Positions 45,500 to 58,772 of a stretch of DNA of 64,000 nt are shown piece after piece. The position numbers were made by a program, and so were the translations under genes. Below the pieces are notes generated by a model. It worked only from the letters and a program-made list of their open reading frames with translations, was not told the DNA's origin and did no database searches. This DNA is from Paraspadella gotoi (taxonomy: Eukaryota > Chaetognatha), in NCBI GenBank assembly GCA_051294375.1, contig CM119270.1, positions 9,112,153 to 9,176,152 of the forward strand, written 5' to 3'. Positions within the stretch are counted from its first letter, which is position 1. Every line of letters begins with the position of its first letter.

Positions 45500-45611
<112 letters not shown>

Positions 45612-46564
45612 CAAAAGATAAAGCATGAATTGAAATTGAATTAATCAATGTTAACTTTTCAGTATTATACTATACATCAGTGACGTATTCTCAGTCGCTC
45701 AGTCGGTCTTGGAGTTTAATTTTAACTTTAAAGATACTAGTTTTTAACATTTTGTATGAAACAAGACGAAAGATAAAATTAAGAAAGAACTACAAAAATA
45801 AAAAAGACGACGACGACGACGACAAAGAAACCGTCAGCATCATCGCTGACTCAAAGTTCAGCTTCGTGTTCCCCCCCCCTCGCCCCCATTCCTTCCCTTC
45901 GATCAACTTTCACGTCCACAACATTTTTTTTATCGTCAAATTTTTTCCATTTTTTTATTTTTAATCCATTCATGTTGATGATTATATTATGTAAAGACGA
46001 TGAGAGGATGCAGGTAGCCTACAGCAAGAACGATATTAATATATTACGTCTTTGATATCTAGAATTTATTTTCTTTCTGGTTTGTTTGCTTATTTTTTTT
46101 TAATTTAATGAACTACAAACAAAATGAAAAAGAAAAATATGAATGAAAACGATAAGTGGAAGATAAAGTGAAAAAATGTATATACTTAAAAAACTATCAA
46201 AAAAATAAGAAAGTTTGTTTAAAATTAATATGTAATATGTAATATACTGGTATATTTATATTGGTTGTACCAATTTCATAGAAAGTTTGTTTTATTGATT
46301 TCAAAAGAGAATTTAAGCAAAAATGAAGAAAAAAATGAAGAAAAAATGAAGAAAAGTTGGAAAAAGTCGAGGAAGAAAGGGATAGAGAAGAAAAAGGAAA
46401 AGGAGCGCTAAGGAAGTCGACGGCGAGAAAAAAAAAACGGGGAAAAATCAGAGGATATTGAATTTCGAACATTTTTCCTAAACCGTCTATTCATCCGTTG
46501 CACGAGGAAAAAAAATTTCAAACTTTTTTTTTCTCCTTTTTTGAATTCCGTTTTATTTTTTTTT

Positions 46565-46811
46565 NNNNNNNNNNNNNNNNNNNNNNNNNNNNNNNNNNNN
46601 NNNNNNNNNNNNNNNNNNNNNNNNNNNNNNNNNNNNNNNNNNNNNNNNNNNNNNNNNNNNNNNNNNNNNNNNNNNNNNNNNNNNNNNNNNNNNNNNNNNN
46701 NNNNNNNNNNNNNNNNNNNNNNNNNNNNNNNNNNNNNNNNNNNNNNNNNNNNNNNNNNNNNNNNNNNNNNNNNNNNNNNNNNNNNNNNNNNNNNNNNNNN
46801 NNNNNNNNNNN
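46565..46811. other. 247-N assembly gap
   Basis: Run of N between a T-rich stretch and (GA)n (46,812-46,842). Confidence 0.95.
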
Positions 46812-46845
<34 letters not shown>

Positions 46846-46976
46846 GAAAATATTAAGAAAGAGAGAAAAAATAGTCCAGAGTTATCAATAATGGACTAAG
46901 GAAACTAAAGCCGATCCGGCATTTCGTCAATTAGTCCTAATGAAAAAAGAGACCAACATCAACTAAAGGTTTAAGT

Positions 46977-47252
46977 AATTGTCGGCTCACACGACTTCCC
47001 TCTTCACCGATTTTCACCCTTCCCTTTCCTTCACACTTTCGTCACCGACGTCACCGTCTTCACCCCCACGTCATCCATCACGGTTCGATCACGCTTCAAC
47101 CCTCGTCGACACAAACGTCGTCAATCACGCCGGCGTTTCGGCGTCGCCTCGTCACCGGAAGACGGGAGTCACGTGATCTTCCAGGAGACGTCGTTACGTC
47201 AGTTGCTCAAGCAGACGGGACGCGATGGTTTGACACCGGCGGACGTAAACTG
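46977..47252 (+). CDS. Possible coding exon, frame uncertain
   Basis: GC-richer than its surroundings, with mostly C-ending codons like the axonemal gene. One frame ends SHVIFQETSLRQLLKQTGRD then GLTPADVN and TGA at 47,250-47,252. A second frame (46,979-47,176) is also open and reads FDHASTLVDTNVVNHAGVSA. At most one can be real, and no splice partner is identified. Confidence 0.25.
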
Positions 47253-47256
47253 AGGA

Positions 47257-48330
47257 AGGGGTGGGGGGAGAGATTGAAGGGGTGGGGAGGAGAGATGATA
47301 GGGGTGGGGGAGAGGAAAAAGGGGTGGGGAGGGAGGATAATAAGGGGGTGGGAGAAGGATCGAGGGGTGGGAGGAGAGATCGAAGGGGTGGGGAGGAGAG
47401 GATCAAAGGGGTGGAGGAAGGGGTGGGGGGAGAGGATCGAAGGGGTGGGGGAGGAGAGGATCAAAGGGGTGGGGGAGGAAGAGCAAAGGGGTGGGGGGGA
47501 GAAGGGATCAGAGGGGTGGGGGAGGAGAGGATCAAAGGGGGTGGGAGAGGATCAAAAGGGGGTGGGGGAGGAGAGCGATCAAAGGGGTGGGAGGAGAGGA
47601 TCGAAGGGGGGGGGGAGGAGAGGATAGAAGGGGTGGGGGAGGAAGAATCGAAGGGGGTGGGGGAGAGGATCAAAGGGGGAGGAGAGGATCGAAGGGGGTG
47701 GGGAGGAGAGGATCAAAGGGGCGTGGGGAGGCAGAGGATCAAGAGGGTGGGAGGGAATCAAAGGGTGGGAGGAGAGATCAAAGGGGGTGGGGGGGAGGAA
47801 CAAGGGTGGGGAGGAGAGGATCAAAGGGGTGGGGGAGGAGAGGATCAGAAGGGGTGGGGAGAGAGGATCGAAGGGGTGGGGAGGAGAGGTCGAAGGGGTG
47901 GGGGGAGGATCAAGAGGGGAGGGGGGAGGATGAAGGGGGTGGGGGAGGAGAGGATCAAAGGGGTGGGGAGGAGAGATCAAAGGGGGTGGGGGGAGAGGAT
48001 CAGGGGGGGGGAGGAAGGATCAAGGGGTGGGAGAGAGGATCAAAGAGGTGGGGGAGAGAGAGGATCAAAGGGTGGGAGAGGAGAGAGGGAGAAGAGAGAC
48101 AGGGGTGGAACAGGATCGAAGGGGTGGGAGAAGATCAAAGGGGAGAAGATCGGAAGGGGTGGGGAGAGAGATAAGGGTGGGGAGGAGGGGAAAAGGTGGA
48201 GGGAGGAGGATAAAGGGGTGGGGGGGAGAGGATCAAAGGGGGGGGGAGGAGAGGATAAGGGGGGGGGGAGGAGGATCAAAGGGGGTGGGAGGAAGGATCA
48301 AAGGGGGTGGGGGAGGAGAGGATCGAAGGG
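47257..48330 (+). repeat. 24-bp G-rich minisatellite
   Basis: Unit GGGGTGGGGGAGGAGAGGAT + CAAA, about 45 imperfect copies with G-run length variation. The plus-strand Gly/Arg frames and minus-strand Pro/Ser frames are its translations. Confidence 0.95.
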
Positions 48331-51262
48331 GGCCCTCAATTTCCTCGCTATAACCCTGCGGAGGCGGGGATTTCTTTTTCTCGTTAGGGCGTTTCTCTTT
48401 TGTTGTTTGGCTTTTTTTTAGTCGCTTTTAACGACGGGGGATTAACAGGAATGGCTTCGGATAAGCGGTTTAGCGATTTTTGCATCACGGATTCGCAAAT
48501 CGGAATTTCTGTCGGAGGAAGACTTAACTCATTCAGCAATAAAGCAAACAACAGATTTTCTTCAATAACGATTATGTTATGTGAAAATGATAAAATTTTA
48601 GAAAATTAAAATTTAGCATATAAACACTGTACATAAAAACTATTAAAAATACTTTGGTATATTTATTTTTTATTTTATACATTAGTGGGCACAGTAAGAC
48701 TATATTTATATATAATAATTAAGTATATAATAGGCTAAATTTTAAAATGCAAATTTTTAAATTTTAAGATGGGATTTGGATTCCTTGCAAAAATGTTGAT
48801 AAAAGAAGTATAATTCTTTTTTAAAGATTCTTTCATTAAATTGATCAAAAATTTAAAAAACTAATGCCCAGTTTCAATTTCAAGCTAAAAAATATAGTTT
48901 TTTGTCATTTTAACCAACTTAATGACATAATTTTAAACAAGATTTATATTTTCTTCTATCCTTTAACGAATAATCTGAATCGGTTCTCAGAATTAAAAAA
49001 AGTTTTTATTTATAGGGTAGTACTTATAGTATATACAAAATAAAGCTGAGTGGGCTACTATATTGGTAAAAAAAGAAAAATAACTACAGATTAGTATTCA
49101 CTAATATGATAATAGTTTTTATGATATCACTGATATTTGAAATTAAAGACAAAGTTTTGATAATCATCAGTTAGAGTGGAGCACTCAAAACAAAAAAATT
49201 ATTTGAATGGATCGAACAAGATATTTAGATGTGAGATAGGTATGAGTAACTAGTACAAAAAGTATTTTGTTTATATTATCTCGGGAACAGAATAGTAAAA
49301 ATATAATATATTTGTAGTAATGTCCTTATAAATAGTAAATTTTAAAAAATAAGTTTTATAACTTTTATTAAAGATTCAGATTCTTCATAAAAAGTTGAAT
49401 CAAAAATATTAAAACATGTTATCAAAAATTCTGTCATCTTCAATGTTTAAATAAAGAAAAAAGGTGATAAATTCCTCACTTTTTTATTCTCTGTAAATAA
49501 AAACTTATATATGTAAAAACTTTTTAATCATTTTTTGTCATCTAAACATTAAATATCATATAACTATTATTTATAAGTTTTAGGTTTTTTAACAAGCGAT
49601 CCAAATCAGTTACAGTCAAAACAAAAATAAAAAAATTAATTTTGAAATTTGACGATTTTATAAGGATATTACTACATAAATAATTGAATTGTGCTATACT
49701 GTTATGCTAAAGATTTTTTAAAAGGATTTAAAATAAATCATTAATAGATATGTCCTCGGGCAGCAAAAAAATTAATGTTCAATCACTCAATCTTTCTATC
49801 ATCATCCTCCACCCTATCATCATCGAGTGCTGATGAAGGCTTGAATGAAAGCCGAACTTGTCTGAACAATAAAAATAAATATCGTTGATGTATCAAGATT
49901 ACTTTGTCTGTAATTTCTAATATCTCAAACACACACGAAACAAAGTTTAATCAACAGAGATTAACTGCAAAATTTGGATTCGCCCAAACTTTCAACTTCA
50001 CCCTTATTAAACAGGTCAGTTTTTGGATTCCCTTGATTACTTCGGAAAGGCAGTCACGCGTATTAAGCTTGGACTGAACAGAACAGACGCTGCGGTTTTC
50101 TTAAAATTAAGCAAACGCCGCCCTTTCCTTTAAAAATATAGGGAAGTGAAGCGAAAGTTTTCTATGAACATGGGAGCAGAACGCCGCGTTGCCCTTGACA
50201 CGGGAGGCGAGGCTCCGCCGTTTTTGTGTATTTCTTTTTTTTTAAAACAAATCAAGCGTCAGAGGCAGGAGCTTTTTTATGCCTTGAAAAATCCGGTTTA
50301 AGAAGGATATAATGGACGGACCTTCTTTTGGGTGTTGAAGACTAGGATGGATAAAGTATTTTTAAGTAAGGAAATAGGTTTGGGAAGAAGGAGTAAAGTA
50401 GAAAACGTAGTGATGTAAATTATTTTTTTTGGTGAAAGACCTTGAGGTCTCTGAGCTGCGGTGAAACGAAATATGGAAGGTTTTTTAGTGATTGTTTTTG
50501 TGAAATAGTCGGGAGGAAAACCAAAAAAATAAGTTACAAGAAGCAAGATTTATTCTCGAGTGGAGCTAATCTGAAGAGTTAATTAAAATGCAACAATGAA
50601 CGGTCTGAAAAAAATACGTTTAAATAACATACTAGCTTGGAAAATGAATATGTGGCGCCAAAATTTTTTAACTCAAACTTTTGACCCCTTTAATATCAAT
50701 ATCTGAAAAATTTGGCAAAACCAGTGTGTGAGGTTCAAATGAACAGAGAGGTGTAACCAAAAATCTGGCCTTCTTAATTTAAATATGATAATATTTGTGT
50801 TTAAATATTATTATACTTATACTTAATATAACCTTTGGGGTTTTGATATATGCATCATTTGATTTTAAAATAAAAAACTTTTACTAATACAGAGGAAATC
50901 AATTTAAAGCGTTAAAAAAATGTTATTTCAAAGCAGAATGTTTTCATAAACACTTTTTCTTTTATTTCTCACTCTTGTATTATTTAAATTCTTATTACGC
51001 TAGAAATAGGCTCATTTGAATCATTAATTTTTTTATCTTTAAAAAGTTACAAAAGTTACCGAAACTAACCAAATTTTCGGCGACTTATTCTATCATTTTT
51101 CCAAGATGGTATGCTGCCATATCTTTACTTTTTGTAAAATTCCTCTAAAGCCTAAGGCAAAAAAAAAAAGAAATTTAAGAGAGCAACATGTGAAAATTGT
51201 CAGGTTCGGCGACCAGAGTTGGTTTTTTGTTTTGAAGAAGGATGAGTATTTTGCGAAAGGCT
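48331..51262 (+). repeat. 2.9-kb duplicated segment, copy 1
   Basis: It begins CCTCAATTTCCTCGCTA and ends AAGAAGGATGAGTATTTTGC, followed by a 25-N gap. The same content recurs at 51,788-54,636 with only small indels. AT-rich; includes a GATGAAGGC hairpin-tail repeat at 49,832-49,925. No gene seen. Confidence 0.9.
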
Positions 51263-51287
51263 NNNNNNNNNNNNNNNNNNNNNNNNN

Positions 51288-51787
51288 GAGGAGAGGATCG
51301 AAGGGGGTGGGAGGAGAGGATCGAAGGGGGACTCATCCTAGGTGTATAGTAGGGGGAGCGAGAGGATCATAAGGGGAGGAAGAGGATCGAAAGGGGGCTA
51401 TAGCACTATGAGATTTAGTCTGCTAATCGAGCCTCCTTGTTACCTAGTAAACTACTGGATCCATTCAAGTATAAACGCATAGCGTCGTGGCGAAAGCTCC
51501 TAGTTAAGTGTTAGTTATAATGCACCAACTCTATAATGATCTAGCCGTGCTCTGGCAAGAATTATAGGGTGGGGAGGAGAGGATCAAAGGGGGTGGGGGA
51601 GGAGAGGATCAAAGAGGGTAGAGGATCGAAGGAGAGGATCAAAGGGGGTGGGGGAGGAGAGGATCAAGAGAGGGTGGGGGAGGAGAGGATCAAAGAGGGT
51701 GGGGAGGAGAGGATCAAAGGGGTGGGGGAGGAGAGGATCAAAGGGGGTGGGGAGGGAGGAACAAAAGGAGTAGGAGAGATCGAAGCG
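51288..51787 (+). repeat. G-rich minisatellite, second block, interrupted
   Basis: Same 24-bp unit as 47,257-48,330, but broken at about 51,397-51,567 by mixed-composition sequence absent from the first block. Confidence 0.9.
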
Positions 51788-54636
51788 GGCCGCCTCAATT
51801 TCCTCGCTAATACCCCTGCGGAGGCGGGGATTCTTTTTTCGTTAGGGCGTTTCTCTTTTGTTGTTTGCTTTTTTTTAGTCGCTTTTAACGACGGGGGATT
51901 AACAGGAATTGGCTTCGGATAAGCGGTTTAGCGATTTTTTGCATCACGGATTCGCAAATCGGAATTTCTGTCCGGAGGAAGACTTAACTCATTCAGCAAT
52001 AAAGCAAACAACAGATTTTCTTCAATAACGATTATGTTATGTGAAAATGATAAAATTTTAGAAAATTAAAATTTAGCATATAAAACATGTACATAAAAAC
52101 TATTAAAAATACTTTGGTATATTTATTTTTTAATTTTATACATTAGTGGGCACAGTAAGCTATATTTATATATAGTAATAAGTATATAATAGGCTAAAAT
52201 TTTAAAATGCAAATTTTTAAATTTTAAGATCGGATTTGGATTCCTTGCAAAATGTTGATAAAAGAAAGTATAATTCTTTTTTAAAGATTCTTTCATTAAA
52301 TTGATCAAAAATTTAAAAAACTAGATGCCCAGTTTCAATTTCAAGCTAAAAAATATAGTTTTTTGTCATTTTAACCAACTTAATGACATAATTTTTAAAC
52401 AAGATTTATATTTTCTTCTATCAACTTTTAACGAATAATCTGAATCGGTTCTCAGAATTAAAAAAAGTTTTTATTTATAGGGTAGTACTATATAGTATAT
52501 ACAAAATAAGCTGAGTGGGCTACTATATTTGTAAAAAAAAGAAAAATAACTACAGATTAGTATTCACTAATATGATAATAGTTTTTAAGATATCACTGAT
52601 ATTTGAAATTAAAGACAAAGTTTTGATACATCATCAGTAGAGTGGAGCACTCAAGAACAAAAAAATTATTTGAATGAGATCGAACAATGATATTTAGATG
52701 TGAGATAGGTATGAGTAACTAGTACAGAAAAGTATTTTGTTTATATTATCTCGGAAAGAATAGTAAAAATATAATTATATTGTAGTAATGTCCTTATAAA
52801 ATAGTAAATTTTAAAAAATAAGTTTTATAAATTTTATTAAAGATTCAGATTCTTCATAAAAAAGTTGAATCAAAAATATAAAACATGTTATCAAAAATTC
52901 TGTCATCTTCAATGTTTAAAATAAGAAAAAAGGGATAAATTCCTCACTTTTTTATTACTCTGTAATAAAAACTTATATATGTAAAAACTTTTTAATCATT
53001 TTTTGTCATCTAAACATTAAATATCATATAACAATATTTTATAAAAGTTCTTAGTTTTTTAACAGCAGATCCAAATCAGTTCTTTAAAATAAAAAAAAAT
53101 TATTTTGAAATTTGACGATTTTATAAGGATATTACTACATAAATAATTGAATTTGCTATACTGTTATGCTAAAGATTTTTTAAAAAGGATTTAAAATTCA
53201 TTAATGATATGTCCATCGGCAGCAAAAAAATAATGTTCAATCACTCAATCTTTTCATCACTCCACCCTAATCATCAGTGCTGATGAAGGCTTGAATGAAA
53301 GCCGAAACTTGTCTGAACAATAAAAAATAAAATCGTTGATGTATCAAGACTTTGTCTTTAATTTCTAATATCTCAAAACACAACGAAACAAAGTTTAATC
53401 ACAAGATATAACTGCAAAATTTTGATTCCAAACTTTCACTTCACCCTATTAAACAGGTCAGTTTTTGGATTCCCTTAACTTCGGAAAGGCATCCGCGTTT
53501 CCTTGACAACAGAACAGACGCTGCGGTTTTCTTAAAATCTAAGCAAACGCCGCCCTTTCCTTTAAAAAATATAGGGAATGGCGAAGTTTTTCTTGACATG
53601 GGAGCGAACGCCGCCGTTGCCTTGACAACGGGGAGGCGAGGCTCCGCCGTTTTTTGTATTTTTTTTTAACAAGTCAGAGGGCAGGAGTTTTTTATCCTTG
53701 AAAACCGGTTTAAGAGGATAGGACGGACCTTCTTTGGGGTGTTGAAACTAGGATGGAAAAAGTATTTTTTAAGGAAATAGTTTGGGAAGAAAGGAGTAAA
53801 GTTAGAAAACGTAGTGATGTAATTATTTTTTTTGGTGAAAGACCTTGAGGTCTCTGAGCTGCGTGAAACGAAAATTGGAAGGTTTTTTAGTGATTATTTT
53901 GTGAAATAGTCGGGAGGAAAACCAAAAAAATAAGTTACAAGAAGCAAGATTTATTCTCGAGTGAGCTAATCTGAAGAGTTAATTAAAATGCAACAATTGA
54001 ACGTCTGAAAAAATACGTTTAAATAACATACTAGCTTGGAAAATGAATATGTCGCCAAATATTTTTACTCAACTTTTGACCCCTTTAATATCAATATCTG
54101 AAAAATTTGGCACATGTGTGAGGTTCAAATGAACAGAAGGATGTAACCAAAAATCTGGCCTTCTTAATTTTAAATATGATAATATTTGTTTTAAATATTA
54201 TTATACTTATACTTAATATAACCTTTGGGAGTTTTGATATATGCATCATTTGATTTTAATAAATAAAAAACTTTTACTAATACAGAGGAAATCAATTTAA
54301 AGGTTAAAAAAATGTTATTTCAAAGCAGAATGTTTTCATAAACCACTTTTCTTTTATTTCTCACTCTTGTATTTTAAATCTTATTACGCTAGAAATAGGC
54401 TCATTTGAATCATTATTTTTTTATCTTTAAAAAGTTACAAAAGTTACCGAAACTAACCAAATTTTCGGCGACTTATTCATTTTCCAAGATGGTATGCTGC
54501 CATATCTTTACTTTTTGTAAATTCCTCTAAGCCTAAGGCAAAAAAAAAAAGAAATTTAGAGCAACATTGAAAATTGTCAGGTTCGGCGCCAGAGTTGGTT
54601 TTTGTTTTGAAGAAGGATGAGATTTTGGCGAAAGCT
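51788..54636 (+). repeat. 2.9-kb duplicated segment, copy 2
   Basis: Collinear with 48,331-51,262 from end to end, slightly shorter, differing by single-base indels. The hairpin-tail repeat copy is at 53,279-53,375. Confidence 0.9.
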
Positions 54637-54675
54637 CCGCGTCATTGATCGATTCAAAACGGAAACATCCATGAA

Positions 54676-54727
54676 AAAAGAGAAAGAAAGAAAGAAAAAA
54701 GAAAGAAAGAAAGAAAGAAAGAAAGAG

Positions 54728-54797
<70 letters not shown>

Positions 54798-54798
54798 T
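54676..54798 (+). repeat. (AAAG)n microsatellite
   Basis: AAAG units with a few A-length changes. Confidence 0.95.
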
Positions 54799-54991
54799 AA
54801 GACAAAAAAAAAAGAAAAAAAATTTCAGTTTTTCCTTTTACATTTGAATAAAATGTTTTTCACTTCCTAAATTGGAAAATAAAGAGAAAAAGGGAGATGG
54901 GGAGTGAACGAGAGAAATAGAGCGACAGAGCCAAGGAAAGAAAGAGAGAGCGAGAGTGACAGAGGATAGAGACGAGGACGAGAGAGAGAGA

Positions 54992-55024
<33 letters not shown>

Positions 55025-55272
55025 TTGGGCCCCCGGAAATGATTATCCCGCAAGTTGAGATCCGGATAATCCATCAGATCCTTCAAGTAATGAAACTTCG
55101 GAGGTTCTGAGACCCAAATTCGGCCCCTCTCTTAGATATCCTTATCCTTCCCTCTCTCAAGTTTTTCACTTCTTTTTCTATTCCTTCCTCCTTCCTCAAT
55201 TCCATCCAACTGCCTCTATCCCAATCTGATTCTCGCGCCGAGTTTGTGATGTTTGGAAGTGATTTGGCCGAG

Positions 55273-55403
<131 letters not shown>

Positions 55404-55972
55404 CTACATATGGGATTCGATTTGGACTCTAACAGCGAAGAAAATGATGAAACCGTAAAAAGTTTGAGGATAAAAGTTTAAACCTCGTTACGTTGGCAGG
55501 GAATAACGTTCGAAGATATGGTATGAAAAATTGAAAAAATTACTTGTTTTACTATATTAAATTTAATTTATATATATTAGATTTAATTATTTTCTTTATA
55601 TAAATTATATTCTTTTATAATGTTAAGTGGAGAGGGTTGTTAGTGTTGTTTTCAGGAAAAATGAGAAGACAGTGACAAAGGATAATTTAAACGTGATTGA
55701 ATAAGAACAAGCTAAAGAGTTACAAAAGTTATAACAGAAAAACAAAAAAGTAGATTAAAATTAACAATTAAAATTTGTTGAGGAGACAAAATCAAACCCT
55801 TGCTGATCTTTTCCAAAATAGGACGATTCTGTTTCGTTGACTGATTTTAAGAACAAGAATGAAAGAAAAAATAAATGTAAGATTCTGAGTGAGATAGTAA
55901 TTGGAAAGACAAGGAAAAAGCGACAACAAAGAAAGCAATATAATTGATGATGACCGAGACAAGGAGTGGGAG

Positions 55973-56084
<112 letters not shown>

Positions 56085-57059
56085 AAGCGATTAGGCAAAA
56101 AGAGTTAGCAAGGCTCAGCGCCCCAATGACCTTTGTTTGGCGCCGCACTGATTTTTGGTTGGCGCGAACAACGACGCGCGTGTTGAGGAAAACTATGGCG
56201 GGAAAAACTGGGGAGTTGCGTCGCTTTTACTTGAATACAAAGAAAGTCAACATTGTGCGGAGTAACCAGAGCTTAATCCTTTTTCACATAAAAAGTATTT
56301 TCTGACTTCGAACTGTTTTACTATGCAAGAAGGAACCGAAAAAAGATGAAATTTATATTATAATAAATGAGAAAGATTTAATTTAAAAGCAAAAAAGCGA
56401 GAAAATAATGTTGGCGCAGAAGTCAAATATTTTTTGTTTTGATAAATTTGTTAGTAACATTTGAGTCATCCATTGATTTTGGCTGATAGTTCTAAATTTT
56501 AGTTAAGCTTTTACTTTTTATTTCTAGACATACCTAGTAAAATAACCCCATCTTCTCTTCTTCTCTTTATCTCTACTCTGTCTATCATCTCATCTGCAGC
56601 TCTCTCTGCCTCATTCTTAGCTCGTCTTCTCTTTTGACTTTCTCTCCTCCTCTTCTCTCTCTCATAATATCGAGTTCGAACGCTATTGTTGAGAGCTTTT
56701 ATATAGTGGAATGCGGATTTCGGGAGTAACAACTCGTCGGAGGGTATGGTGCAGCAGGAGACCTAGAGTCACTGTTGCGGCAGACATAGATTTGGCTGTC
56801 GCTAAGGAGGGGGATTAATAGGCATTTGGGTGGAGATGTTGTAAATTTGAAATCAGCTTTGGGTAGGTTAAGGAAAAGGATTGGGCGAAGGTGGTTGTGC
56901 TTTGGGCACTTACTTGCACTGTCGGAAAAATGGTTAAGTAAATTATTCGTCTGCCCTGAGAGTGAATTTATGCTTTATTAGCGGGAAGTTTGGAGGGAGA
57001 ATGGGAGAGAGCACGGCGAGAGACCCTGGAGACTCGACGCAGTCAGCCGAAGGGAAGAG

Positions 57060-57245
57060 AATAGAGAGAGAGAGAGCCAGAGAGAGTGAGTATGAGAGAA
57101 AACGCAGATGTAGCAGAGAGAGAGAGAAGAGAGAGAAAGAGAGAGAGTCAGAGAGAGAGAGAAAGAGCAGAGAGATTGAGAGAGAGGAAGAACAGAAAGA
57201 AGATAGAGAGAGAGACCGCGAGAGAAGACGACGAGAGAAGTAGAG
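57060..57245 (+). repeat. Degenerate (GA)n tract
   Basis: GA-rich with irregular interruptions. Flanking 56,300-57,050 and 57,250-58,180 show no recognised gene. Confidence 0.85.
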
Positions 57246-58715
57246 AGGAAAAGCTTCAAAAGTGGGTCGTAAAAAAAGCTCTCATGATAAAAAAGACCAT
57301 GAGTCAATGCATGTAAAATGGTTGTGTGACATATATTATGTGTATAGGAAGTGGAAAGATATATTATTTTCTTGCCATGAATAAATGGAAAATATTCGAT
57401 CTAATATCTCTGGAGAGAGCAGAGGAAGATGAGATGAGAAGCCGAGGAGAGTGAGAGAGAGAGAGAGAGTTATTATATCGAGAGAGAGAGAGATAATTGT
57501 TTGAAAAAAAAAGGAGAAAGAAGAGATTATGATATGATGTTCGAGACGATGATGAGAGATGCAAGATGAGGTCACGAGTTATCGACAGGGAAAGTCGCAG
57601 AAATCTCTCGATACCGCTTTTCAGCTATATTAATTATTCATGGCGCTCCGTTAATCGTTTTTTTTTTTTCTCTCTGTCATCAAATGATTTGAATTTTATC
57701 CAAGTTTAGTTACATATAAAGAGAAAGAATCCGAGCGTCGATCTGAAGTTAGGGTCGGGCGGTTCCGGGGTCATCCGATTTTAGCCGGTACCGCCGGGCC
57801 GACTTTTTTGTATTAAATTTTACTATAGGAGGAGATTTTAAGCGCATTCGAAGTCATTCGAAAGTTTGAAAGCGATGAAAAATGAAAAAAAAAGAAAAGA
57901 AAGAATAAATTTGATCGGCGATCCCGACGGCTGCCGGCGATAATTGGATGCAAATTTTCTGGAGGAGGATTTTAAAAAAAAAAAAGGCTGAACCCTGGTA
58001 GTATCGGGTGATCCTGACATAATGTGAACGATTTCAAATAAATTCGAAGATTAACGACGGGGAAAGAAGAAATAAGTATTTGGCCGGACGTGCGGACGGT
58101 CGTCGTCCTCCCTCGCGTCCGAGTGAAAAAAAAAAAAAGCAAATCGAGTTTCGTAATCATCTTTTCGAAGTTATTACCAATTGTTGTGAGAGAGAGAGAG
58201 AGAGGAGAGGAGGAGAGAGAGAGAGATGAGAGGAGAGAAGAGAGAAAGGCGGGGCCATTTATCTTCGGCTGGGATTGATATTTACGTTTCTCGGAGTTCC
58301 CTCGGGGGTCATTCACTCCTGCAGACAATTTTTTTTTTTGACGCTGCATGTGCATGCTTTGAACGGAAAGTTCGTTATGGTTTATGTTCTTTAGATGTTT
58401 TGTTTTCATCAATACAACTTTTTTAATTTTAAGTAAATTTTTCTCTTTCTAGTTTTTAAAAATAATTACGATAAGTATAAGGTGTTATTTTAGATTAATG
58501 TTGCGGCAGTTATTATGGCCAAGACGTTAAACTACCGAACTTTCCGTAACTTTCCAAACTCCCAAACAAAACCCAAACTCCTCATCCATCACACTTTCCT
58601 ACTCTCCTCATTCGCACTCCTCAAGTCTTTCCCTGAATATTTATTACGACTTAAGGGGAAAAAATAATTAAAAAGAAAAAATAATAAAAAGTTAACGCCG
58701 CATGCGGCAAAAGCC

Positions 58716-58740
58716 AAAAAAAAAAAAAAATAAAAAAACA

Positions 58741-58772
<32 letters not shown>

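Noticed and set aside
47261-48421. A 386-codon Gly/Arg-rich frame
   Set aside because: It is the translation of a 24-bp minisatellite, and overlapping frames are equally open.
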